Shown here in pieces: positions 33,728-43,972 of a stretch of DNA of 64,000 bases. How positions within the stretch are numbered: position 1 is the first letter of the stretch; every line of letters starts with the position of its first letter. This DNA is from Filosporella fistucella. Taxonomy: Eukaryota; Ascomycota; Leotiomycetes; Helotiales. The position numbers were made by a program, and so were the translations under genes. The stretch lies in NCBI GenBank assembly GCA_030077755.1, contig JAQJZZ010000008.1, positions 2,232,001 to 2,296,000 of the forward strand, read 5' to 3'. A model generated the notes under the pieces. That model had not been told where the DNA came from. It saw only the letters and a program-made list of their open reading frames with translations, and made no database searches.

Positions 33728-35620
33728 TCAGACAATTTTCGTCTCCGTCTCATGGGCGTCTTTCTCATGCTCAACATGAGCCACAGTTCCTCCTCCCAAT
33801 GGTGCCACGATCTTCAACTTTCCAGCTTCGATATCCTTTTGTATTTGATCCAGTCTTGATCCCTTCGATACACCTTTCCAGGCTGGGACACCACTGTCGA
33901 ACACATCATCCATTTCCTCGAGAGTCTTTCCTTTGGTTTCGGGGGCTGTGAGGAACATATGTATAAAAGCAGCGCCATTGAATGTTGCGAATATCATGTA
34001 CATTTTCCAATTACTTGGGAAGGTTAGAAAATATCTAATAGTGAAGGCGAGTATTAACTTACATGTTCCACAATAGCGGAGGAACTGCGAATGCGAGGAT
34101 ACAGTTCCAGAACCTGCGCATATGAGTCAACAATCTTTCAATAGTATAACATTAAAGGTTTAAAGTGCTCACCAATTCGAAGCAGTAGCAAGAGACACAG
34201 CCTTAGCACGGATCTTAGTGGGGAAAATTTCAGAAGGGTAAGTCCAAGATGTTGGTCCCCAAGTAGTCGCAAATGTACAGACAAATAGATATGTCATAGC
34301 GACAATCGCTTTCGAAACAGGTTTATTATCGTGAATAATCCAGGAGATGTCTGAATTCTGTGCGTTCTTCAGAGCTCCAACGTTTGGCTGACCATATGAA
34401 GCTTGGAGACCTCCAACGATGAAAAGATAAGTCATCATGAGGAAAGACCCGATTAACATTGACGGACGACGACCGAAACGGTCGAGATAGATGATAGCGG
34501 GGAGGGTGAGAGCTACGTTTAGGATGTATTGAACGGAAGCGGTAAGAAGAGGGGATGCGATATTGGCGCCTTCCATGATGTCTATGATTTGTCAATCACA
34601 ATGGCAATTAAAGTGAATATAGAAAACTCACAAACAACATAGTACATCATGACATTCATCCCACAGAGCTGAGACCACATTTGAATTGACATCCCCAACA
34701 GGACGCGCTTGAGCATTCGAGGTTCCACTAATTGCCTGTAGCTGCTGATAGCTTCCTCCCTCTCAAACCGCAGCGCCTCTTCGATTTCCTGATATTCGGC
34801 AAGAACTTTAGGATGGTTGATGTCTCCGCCGCCGTGAAGTCGAGCCATGATTTGTATTGCCTCTTCCCACCTGTCCTTCGACGCAAGCCATCTTGGCGAA
34901 CGAGGTAGGAAGAACATGCCGAAGAACAAGATCACTGCAGGTACAATTTGAACGCCCCATGGAATACGGAAGGCAGCTGTGGTCTGAGTTGGATTCTCGG
35001 CTCCGCCATCCATAGTCGAAGCACCATATTGAATAAAGTATTGAATCAAGATACCCCAAGTAATCGCCCATTGTTGAAGTGAGACCACTCTACCACGAAT
35101 TTCTTTCGGTGCAATTTCTGCCTGATAGACTGGACATATCGATGATGCGATACCAACGCAAAGCCCTGCAATCACACGACCGCATACTAGCATACCAATA
35201 TTGATCGAGGCGCATTGAATACTAACAACAGTCAACGAGCTGGAGGAGTGAAAAAATATATAAGGACCAACATTGAGCCAATAACCCAAAAGACCGAGGC
35301 AATCTGGATGCTAGTTCTTCGAGAATATTTATCTGCAATGAATGACGAAGCTAGAGCCCCAACGAGAGATCCGAATGGCATAGCACATGTAATTCCACCT
35401 TGCCTGTAAGATTTGGGACCTCCGAAATATCTCTTGTATGCTTGTGTTCCCAAGACACCAGACATTGACGAGATATCAAATCCAAAAAGTCCTCCGCCTG
35501 AAGAAGTCAGTAAAAATCGGAAAGTTGTCGCTCCTTCGGTCCGAAGGTATCAAGGAGTCTCGGCGACTTACCGATGGCGGCGAAAGAGCAGATGAAGTAG
35601 ACATTCTTTGATTGCCACAT
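33728..35620 (-). CDS. MFS sugar transporter (hexose/pentose porter)
   Basis: Six exons (35620-35572, 35497-35272, 35221-34632, 34581-34173, 34113-34063, 34013-33728) splice to 536 residues with phases consistent at every junction. Sugar-porter motifs: GLFGFDISSMSG after the first helix, ADKYSRRTS, PVYQAEIAPKEIRGR, QQWAITWGIL, PRSPRWLASKDR, DRFGRRPSM and PETKGKTLEEMDDVFD. Twelve helices are expected. The donor of the second intron is GTTGGT, weaker than the others, but only this choice restores IGSIIQCASINIG. An in-frame upstream stretch after a possible acceptor at 35647 could add a further 5' exon. A TATATAT lies at 35738-35744 and a CGG-N10-CCG at 36055-36070. It converges with the SDR at 32530-33519. 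Confidence 0.9.
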
Positions 35621-37890
35621 GGCAAGTAAGAGTGACGACTCCTCGATCTGCAGGGAATTAAAACTTCAATTAAGGGTCGATAATTAGAGGGAAGGAGAAC
35701 CAAAAGACTCGACAACGTAAATTGGGCGGCACAAAACTATATATCAAATCCCACGGGAAGAAACAAGACGGCAATCGGGCCTAGGATTCGACCACCCACA
35801 CCACTCTGTTCTCTGGGTAGTCATGATACTCGGAAGACGCATGGCTAGCATGGGTACACATAACTGAAATACGGGGATCAGAAGGTGATTCGCGGGGGAA
35901 TTGGGTCGAGAGGCCAGGCACGAAGATGTGTGGGTGTGGGCGGGTGATCATTAGCGGAGGTGGCAGTATTCTGGGCTTCTGACTAGATGGCATACAGAGC
36001 ACCAGCCGAAATGAGCCAAACAGTGGCAGCAAGCCTCTCTCTTGAAGGTCTTGACGGAAACGGGGACCCGCGCCTCTTGTGCCACAGACACTGACTGACC
36101 TTAAATGGCCGAGGGGCCAGCCGACGGTACAGTAGGCTCATACAGAGTATTTATCGTGTCATATGAGGAATTGATCTCCGGGGATCCTGTTCAAACGTTA
36201 CTTGTCAACTTTCAAGTTTGTCAAGCATCAAGAGCACCCAGCAAAACACCCCAGATCGAATATCTTTTGGTGGTAAGCTAGTCAGCTCCTCCTTGAGCTA
36301 GAAAGTCTCCGGGTCTGCACATGCACCAATGCAGCACATCATCCTCGCAACATTTTCCCATTGAACCCACTGGGACATGCTATGCTTCCATCTCACTCAG
36401 CAGCATGCACGTGGAGGAATATTTTTTGACTTGGTTCTTTCAGCTGCGATTATCCCGAGAAGAAAGATTTCGTAAGAATGGCAGGTCATTGTATCTCCAG
36501 TTTCATGTCCCGGCTTGATCTGCCTGATGTAGTAGTCACCTTTGCTTTGGGGCTGATTCTGATGGTTGAAGCCGCCGAAGGAGCGCCGCTACCTTGCCCA
36601 ATCTTCCCCAATCCCCGCATTTGCTAGTGAGGGTCGGGATGTGGATTTAACGGCTTCACGCCACTAAATGTTTTCTGGGGAACCTCAAGATCATTCGACT
36701 CTTCACGTGTTGAGGTTGAATACGGATATCATAAGTTGCCTCGAACTATGATATACACAAGGAGATAATCTCTGAGAGTCAACAATTGCCATAATATCAT
36801 TTTGCCTATGTTTGTCGAAAATCTGATCATCGCTCTGGACGATTCTGAGAAATTGTTTGATTTTGACTCTGACCAACAATGTCATGTCTTCTCTTGTGAA
36901 TATACCGGCAGCGAAGAAATGCTTATCCGCGCCGTTGCCAGGATCGCACATATTGAAATTGTATAAAGTCGCACTTTGCTATCGACGTACATGTAAATGC
37001 CGACCATGGTTGAAGATTAAATGGTTTAAGATGCAGAAATGGGAAATGGTTTGCGGGGGAAGGAGAGCGAGGTGGGACAAGGAGTGAATTTGGCTGTGGA
37101 GTTAGCCGAGAACAATCAACCTCCTGGGCTTCTCTTCTATTACTATCAAGGGCAGGAGCATTTTTCCTCAATCGTGTTACACGCTCTTCAGTGGTCACAG
37201 ATACTCTTCAGTGATCATGCGGTGGACAGCAGCCTGCCAACATGCATTTTCATATCTGGACGGTTGCAGCTGATAATATGCAGTGACTGGTCAGACATCA
37301 AGAGGGGTATCAATTCTTCTAACATTCCAGGGCTTGTTCCCTGAATCTGTGGCAAGCACGGTGTATCTTGTACCGAAAGCAGAACGGATTGGCTGCAAGC
37401 CGTCAGGTCATATATTGTTGATGCCTGAAGAAGCATACTTGCTTCGATCGGACTCGATTATCGTCAGCTTTGGGACAGGGTGGGGTGGTTGCTTATGTTC
37501 AAGGGTGACATATTTTCTGATATCAGTGCCCCAGCAACTCGAAGGACAGGCCAGGCTTTACAGCTCTCCAGGTGCAAGCATTAGCTGCGCGCATAGTTCC
37601 GTGCAGCTTTCGTAGTTCCAAATTGGGAGAACAAGGCAATCCGCATCAAGGTCTGTCGGCACTCTAATGCAAGTCCCGGAACACATCAGGTGGGTCTTTG
37701 CGTTAGCTTGATTTCTTATTCTATCGTCACTCGAGAACAACGCTCCATAGAAGGAGAGTGTTATGACTGTTGGACATTCTATACGTTCTATATTTGATTT
37801 GTCGTGAGAGCTTGCTGCCTGTCATCACGATAAGAGACTGTTGTGTTGCAACAGAAGAGCATGTCCGCAGACCACCAGATCCTTGAATGA
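35621..37890. other. Intergenic, no confident gene
   Basis: 2.3 kb between the sugar cluster and the thioesterase. Apart from the frame listed at 36703-36996 I see only short unsupported frames, such as 37283-37615 (+), which has no domain. Confidence 0.45.
36703..36996 (-). other. Protein-like open frame, unidentified
   Basis: A minus-strand frame open from about 36996 with an ATG at 36951 (82 codons) reads coherently at first: FNMCDPGNGADKHFFAAGIF then TREDMTLLVRVKIKQFLRIV and DKHRQNDIMAIVDSQ. The texture (charged, helix-like, no low complexity) suggests an exon or a gene remnant, but I recognise no family and see no clear partner exon. Confidence 0.22.
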
Positions 37891-38935
37891 TTACGTCTTG
37901 GTATGGGGAGAAAGTTCGTGGGTGATGTTCTCAGGATGTTTCCATGCATGAGAGACGAATCTGATGTGTTATCAGTGTTCTGATAGTGAGCTGAGAGAAT
38001 TAACAGCAGAGGAAACGTACTTGGTATGGCTGCCTCTTGCCGCCAACTGCCCTTTGCTATTTGTGAATTCTATTGATGTGTATGCAAGAGTCTTTCCAAC
38101 TATCAAAGCGTCAATAATAATCAAGTCGTGAGTACCGTAGACAAACATTTATCACATTTCACAACTGCTTTGAGTACATCGCCAACTTCTCCTCCAGAAT
38201 TGAGATAAGTGACTGCCAGATTATCAGCTGAGAATCTCATTAATTTCAATCTTGATTACCATTCAGGTCGGTCGAAACACCTGTGGCATAGAGACCTCTT
38301 GAAGCAACTGCCAATGAACCTCCAAGGTCGACTATTATCTAACGTCAGCGCGTCCAAAAGCCAAAATTCGGCAATCATACCCATGCTAGCAATAGTCCCT
38401 CCATGAATGATATTGAGTCGATTCTGTATACATTCAGCCTCATTGCACATTACAATGAAATATGATGGGTTCGCCAAATCTCACTGTATGGTCTTTCTTG
38501 ATGTCAAGCTCAAAATCGACACGCCCGGGTTCCGCAGCCGTGACACGTAACTATAGCTAAATGATTAGAATACTTGATGCTTCTTTCAGTAATTTAGGCT
38601 GGGGAAGCTTCAATATACATTCTCTCCGAAAAGTCTAAATTGTCATATGTTAGCTCTAGCCAATGACCAGGAGCTCAGATCAAGCAACGAATCTATGTAG
38701 GACAAGAACGTGAGACCAAACTTGAATAATAGGTTTCGTTCAAATAAGATCTGGTAGACAGTACTATGATATCGTGCCTATGTATAAAATGTTGCAAAAC
38801 GAAATGTTGTACTTCTTACCTCGGTTCGAGTCCAGATTCGGCCTGAAATGATTTCAAAACCTGGATGTGAATTAGCAAACACCTTCCACTGCAAATCATG
38901 AAACGTACCGATCGAACAAACCGTAATGCAGCCAT
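37891..38935 (-). CDS. Hotdog-fold acyl-CoA thioesterase (4HBT/THEM2-like), nine exons
   Basis: Hand splicing gives nine exons: 38935-38909, 38860-38820, 38634-38619, 38550-38485, 38423-38381, 38331-38260, 38212-38147, 38099-38021 and 37960-37891. They total exactly 480 bases and 159 residues, with matching phases throughout. The product has the family core: RLNIIHGGTIASMVDLGGSL, where the Asp and HGG lie at the active site, then STDLNVTYLNSGGEVGDVLK and KFGKTLAYTSIEF. Such small thioesterases hydrolyse acyl-CoA, in fungi often mitochondrial or peroxisomal. Eight introns in 480 coding bases and a 16-base third exon make this unusually fragmented. The seventh donor is taken as GTTTGT because it gives CDKFGKTL. 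The gene is divergent from Tfb2, 233 bases away. Confidence 0.85.
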
Positions 38936-39168
38936 TTTCTATGACAACCCACCCAAGTGTAATGTGATGAGAAGAAGATCGTTAAATTCGAAAGGCATGC
39001 CTATTAGAACGTACGTCACATGACTTCCACTCCCCGAGGTCCGTGCACTCAAACTTAGTCTTCCTGCATGAGATGAGGCTGTCGCAAGGCTTCCAAAATT
39101 CACTACATCCTTGGACAATGATAAAAAGGTAACAACCCGAGACTTGAGACCTCGACACCTTCAACAAG
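38936..39168. promoter_or_regulatory. Short divergent promoter between thioesterase and Tfb2
   Basis: Only 233 bases separate the two start codons, so both transcripts must begin inside this interval. I see no clear TATA box on either side, as expected for housekeeping genes. Confidence 0.5.
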
Positions 39169-40721
39169 ATGTCTGTCTCAACAGTCGCCTCTTTCGAGTA
39201 CCTGGAAAAGCTTCCAGGTACGACATTCTGGAAATTGTATGAACAGCCATCCACAGCTCTCGCCATTTTTAGGCGTATGCTGCCTCACCTTGGTATGGAC
39301 TCTCCGCGGAGTAAAGGGTATTATTAACGTGAAACAGCAAAGACATTTGTTATGTCCTTGCTCTACATGAATGATCCTTTTCCACTCACTGATCTCGATC
39401 TCTGGGTTCGACCATCCAGCAAAAGGTCTGCGAGCTCCATCCAATCATTGACATCTGCTAACGCCGTCACAGAGACCGAGACCAAGCCCTTTCCTTACTC
39501 TCACGACTACATATCGTTACAATCACAGCCCCAAGTCGAGAAGATCCCCAAACCGTATCCTTAACGAAAAACTTCCGTGCCTCTCTGCGACTCGCCCTCA
39601 CGGGAGGTGGTGAGCATCAGTCTTTCGGTGTGCCCTCGCACGATTCTTCAGTCGCAGGCTTAGATGAAGCATTTCTAGATGAATATGCCCGGGAACAATG
39701 GGAGGGAATATTGCATTATGTGGTCAATAGTGTGGGCAATAGAAAAGCGGCTGACGATGGGCCATCTGCTTCAGTCAAACATTTATTAGAGGCAGGGGAA
39801 TTGGTGACAAGAGCCAGACACACAGGTGGTGGAATCACAAAACAAGGATTCACTTTCTTGTTACAAGAAGTCAATGCGCAAGTCTGGACTCTGCTACTTC
39901 TCTGGATTCAGAATGCAGAATCAGTATGTACTCCCAGTTTCGTGGGCGGTTTTTGCTGACATCAGTAGATGGAATTGAACTCAGTAGAGCTCATATCATT
40001 TCTGTTCATGCTCGGTTCTCTTGAGCTAGGAATGAGCTACAGCAGGCGATCTCTTACGGCAACACAGCAGCGAATGCTTACGTATCTAGTAGATTTCGGT
40101 CTAGTTTATATTCCTTCCTCGTCATCCAGCCAATTCTATCCCACACGTCTTGCAACCACCCTTACATCAGACGCCACCGCTCTCCGAAGCGTATCTGCCG
40201 GATTTGACGCTGCTCTTACAGCAGCCAGCGGTTCCAAAGGCTTTATTGTTATCGAGACAAATTATCGACTATATGCATATACCAATTCTCCTCTGCAGAT
40301 TGCCGTTCTTGCCCTTTTCACACGATTGGGTACCCGGTATCCAAACATGGTGACGGGACGTGTTACTCGCAATTCCGTCGCAAATGCTATATCCCATGGC
40401 ATTACCTCCAACCAAATTATCTCCTACCTATCTACACACGCCCATCCCCAGCTTGTCAAAGCAGCAGCTGTCCATGGGAACCCAGTCTTACCTCCGACAG
40501 TTGTCGATCAGATTCGACTATGGCAGATTGAGAACGAAAGAATGAAAGCTACTCCAGGATTCCTGTTCCGAGACTTCGAAAATCCGAAAGAGTACGAAGG
40601 ATGCGTAAAATACGCAGATGAGATCGGAGTACTGGTGTGGAAGAACGACGCCAAGAGGATGTTTTTCGTGACCAGACACGAGCAGTTAAGAGATTATATC
40701 AAGAGCCGAAAGATCAAGTAG
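39169..40721 (+). CDS. tfb2: TFIIH core subunit Tfb2 (p52 homologue)
   Basis: Four exons (39169-39292, 39338-39425, 39473-39923, 39969-40721) give 471 residues, the usual size for fungal Tfb2. The start VASFEYLEKLPGTTFWKLYE, the block AREQWEGILHYVVNS, EVNAQVWTLLLLWIQNAES and SLELGMSYSRRSLT match the Tfb2 family. The C-terminal portion (EYEGCVKYADEIGVLVWKND and RHEQLRDYIKSRK) is the Tfb5-binding domain. In TFIIH the protein anchors and stimulates the Ssl2/XPB helicase in transcription initiation and nucleotide excision repair. The second intron uses a GTCTGC donor. It is convergent with nothing nearby and shares a short promoter region with the thioesterase. Confidence 0.93.
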
Positions 40722-42195
40722 GCTAAAATTCGATGTTCAGCTTCGATTTGACGAAATGAAAGGACAAGCTTCGGAATTCATGACTGGTGCATAGCGCGGC
40801 GTACGGGTACGGCTGGTTATGCTTGACCCAACGGCTTTCAGGGTTACGGATGTTTGTGGCTCGGGAAAGCCCTCCGTCAAACATGTGAGATGGCTGGGGA
40901 AGCTTCTTTCTTCGAGGCTAGATGGCGGGGCCTGATTCTCAACCCTCCGACCGGGATGAGAATGGCATGCTTTGGATCCTTAGAGAAGCCGGGATCTAGA
41001 TTTAGGCGTGCGAGGCGATTCAAGCCTCCATCTCTATTTGAAGTCACAATCAAAAGAGACATGACATATATTCTCATATTCCTTACCGCAATGCTTGCCC
41101 TACTTTGCGGCAATCTTCTAATATCCAGTCCCCCTTCTACACCCTGTCCAGGCTTTTCCTTTCCTTCTTTTCTGCCCTTCCTGCTCCTCCTCCTCCCACC
41201 ACTCATAGAGCCACTTGACATCCATCACAACCCAAACGTCCTTTTCGGTGACAACGAAAGCAAATCACATTCACTTCCTACTTCCCTAGTCTCGCCTCCG
41301 TGATCCATATCGCAATATTTAGCTTTCCACAACTCCCAATCTCTGGGTCTAGGTCTCCCATCCCCGTCTCGGCCCGCTCCTTAGATCGCACGCACCAATC
41401 GGACCCATACTGGGCGTCAAAAATTCTCCCATCAGGCACCTGTCATCTTACGATCTGCTCTGGAAATTTTATACAAGTAGCACATATATACGATATCTAA
41501 TACTCGGTCGTTCATATAGGTCTAGATTGGGTTGATTGGGTATCTGGTCGTTGAGCAGAAAAAGAACGAGGGGTCCCCTTGATTGGGCTGCTGCTACGTC
41601 ATTGGCGTTTTGAGGCGGTCAGGAAGTTCCTGGAGAAGGATATGGATGCTTTTTGTGTAGCGGAAGTGGTTTCATATTTGATGTCTATCCGGTCTATATC
41701 TTCGTTTCATTTTGACCTTTATCCTCATTGGTAAAACAATCAGACTGTCTGATTTTCTAGCAACATTTCAATACCATTTTTGTAGCAGCAGCAAGACATC
41801 AAAGACATCACGGGGAAATGCACTGAGACCACAGCCCAAACTCGCCCAATGAACAGCGATTAACCCTGTCGGCTGCTCGTCATCCCAAGCCGGTTTCTCT
41901 TCCACAAGCACCCCACTCAACTTCAGACTGGCACTCCTCGCAATCCGACGATAAATCTCTTCATCGCCAACCTCCTTCTTTATTCTTGCGATTCAAATCT
42001 GCTTTGATATACTACCTGGCCGTTTTCACGAAAGACCGGTGGCGCTTCAGTAGTTCTCTGTTCACATCATTATCTGTGGCGGGGTTACTCGACTAAGCGG
42101 GTATCAGGACGATCGCTATTTACGACAATCGGTCGACGACTATATAGCATTCCTGAGCTTGACAACTCATCACATCAAGAAATAAAACTTCCGAC
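40722..42195. other. Intergenic, no confident gene
   Basis: 1.5 kb. A plus-strand frame at 40854-41303 is rich in hydrophobic and Pro residues at its end but has no recognisable domain. The minus-strand exon-like frame at 41770-41990 is listed separately. Confidence 0.4.
41770..41990 (-). other. Exon-like open frame, unidentified
   Basis: A minus-strand frame of about 72 codons, bounded by TGA on both sides, reads like the C-terminal end of a protein: ARIKKEVGDEEIYRRIARSA, LKLSGVLVEEKPAWDDEQPT, FPRDVFDVLLLLQKW. It has no ATG. A second coherent stretch in another frame lies just upstream (near 42000-42070, TTEAPPVFRENGQVVYQSRF), so a frameshifted relic or a gene with an unseen intron is possible. 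Family unknown. Confidence 0.28.
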
Positions 42196-43972
42196 ATGTC
42201 ACGAGATCCTTACCGTGCTTCCGGCGATCTAGGTTATACCCGCGGAGGTCGTGGCGGTGGTATAGGTGGAGGAGGGGAGAGGTGGGACAGTGAACGCTTT
42301 GCTCAAGAGCGGGATCGCGCACGATTTACTGAACGATTTGAAGAACGAGACACTAGAGATCTTCGTGTAGGAGAATTTGGGCGGGCAAGAGAACGCTCGG
42401 TTGACGACATTTACGATCGTCGAGGCCCTAGAGGAGGAATGTTCGAGGAGGACCGATATGAGCGACGACAAGTCTACGATGATGAGCCAAGATTCGAACG
42501 AGAGCGACCATTCGCGCCGCCTGTTCGTGGTCCAGTTTTCATGGAAAAGGAGAGAGAAAGGGAGCGGGACTTCTATGACGTGGATCCGCCACGACGACCA
42601 TCTGGGAGACCAGCCTTTTTGCGACGACAGTCGAGTCTGGATACCTTTGACCGAAAGCCTTTGACACGATTTGTGGAAAGGGAGGAGTATGGCCCGCCTG
42701 CAAGATATAGAGAAGACGTTCGACCAGTACCTTTGACCCCAATCCCGCTTCCAAGAACTCGGGCTCTACCCCCTCCGAGGCGATTTGCCGAGAAAGATTA
42801 CTACGACGATATTGAGATTGCAGAGCCTGATTATTACGGGGATGAGCAATACAGAGGGTATCCGGAGAGGGTTCGTGAGAGAGAGATCATCCGAAGACGG
42901 CGGCGAAGCAGAAGTAAGGAGAGTCGAGCCAGCCACAGTGTTAGGGGAAGTGTACGGAGTAGCAGTATTAGTTCGTCCAGCAGCAGCGATACCACTGCTA
43001 TTAGTGTGAGGAGTGAGTTTCCAAAGAAGGGAAAGACCAGAATGCCATCTAGACTGGTGAGCAAGAAGGCAATTATTGATTTGGGATACCCATTCGAAGT
43101 AGAGGTATGTTATCGTGTACTTCCAATCCTACCTGCCCTAACACAGCCAGGGTGATACCATAATTATAATGAAAGCTCTCGGTCGTGAGAATATTGACGA
43201 AGTCATTAAGCTGAGTGAAGACTACAAATCTTCCGAGAGTAAGACCCCATATTCTTCATCCTTCGATCTTGTACCCCTTGTTCTGCCCTAATGCCCCCCA
43301 TTAGCCGTTAAAGAAGAAACAACGACAACTACTTATCTTTATGGATCAGAAGCCGAAATGAGCGGTGCTCGCTCTGAAGCCGGTACAGTTATCGAGGAAC
43401 GTCACGAAATTTTCACTGTACCTGCTCCACCACCACCTCCTCCAGTCGTTATGGCACCCCCTCCTCCACCGCCGCCAGCCCCAGTCGAGATTGTCAATGA
43501 AACGAAGATTGTTGAACACGTCCATCCCCCACATCACCACCATCATGGTCCAGTTATTCTCGATGCTGGACCACGCGAAGAAAGCACTTTCATCGAAAAG
43601 CGTCGTGAGGTTTACGAACGCTCTGATCCAATCCCAGTTGGGCCACTTGCTCTTGTTCTTCCACCTGATCGCCATAGAGCAAAGGACGAGCGTGCCATTC
43701 GGGCTGAAATCAAAGCCCTTGAAGCCGAGAAAGAGGCTCTCAGGGCTGAGAAGCGTGCTGACAGAGAAATGCGCAAGGCTGACCGCATTCGCCGAGAAGG
43801 TCGTTCATCAGAAGGCGACCTTGTACTCTATGAGCGAGATACTTGGGAAAGACCTGGTGAGGAAGTGACTCTTGTCAGACGAGAAAGGATCGAGGAGCCA
43901 GAAGGTGGTGTCAGGATTGAGAAAGACCGAAAAGGTAGGATGGCAATCAGTGTACCAAAATACTATCGCTGA
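42196..43972 (+). CDS. RS/ER-rich conserved fungal protein (DUF8035-type)
   Basis: Three exons (42196-43104, 43151-43238, 43305-43972) give 554 residues. The first ~300 residues are low-complexity: Gly-rich, then Arg/Glu/Asp-rich with many RER and RYE repeats, then a Ser/Arg stretch (RRRRRSRSKESRAS, SSSISSSSSSD). A conserved core follows (RMPSRLVSKKAIIDLGYPFE, GDTIIIMKALGRENIDEVIK), split by the first intron and ending SEDYKSSE. The C-terminal part has a Pro-rich patch (PPPPPPVVMAPPPPPPP), a His cluster (HPPHHHHHG) and a charged coiled coil (ALEAEKEALRAEKRADREMR). The arrangement matches a conserved fungal family of unknown function; the RS-like composition hints at nuclear RNA-related roles, which is only inference. 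Confidence 0.85.

Noticed and set aside
37283..37615. 110-codon plus-strand frame between the sugar cluster and the thioesterase
   Set aside because: No domain and no coherent composition; probably chance.
38101..38147. Thioesterase donor at GTACTC (38136 downwards)
   Set aside because: It gives a ~36-base intron and a wrong reading phase. The GTTTGT donor gives a 47-base intron and restores CDKFGKTL.
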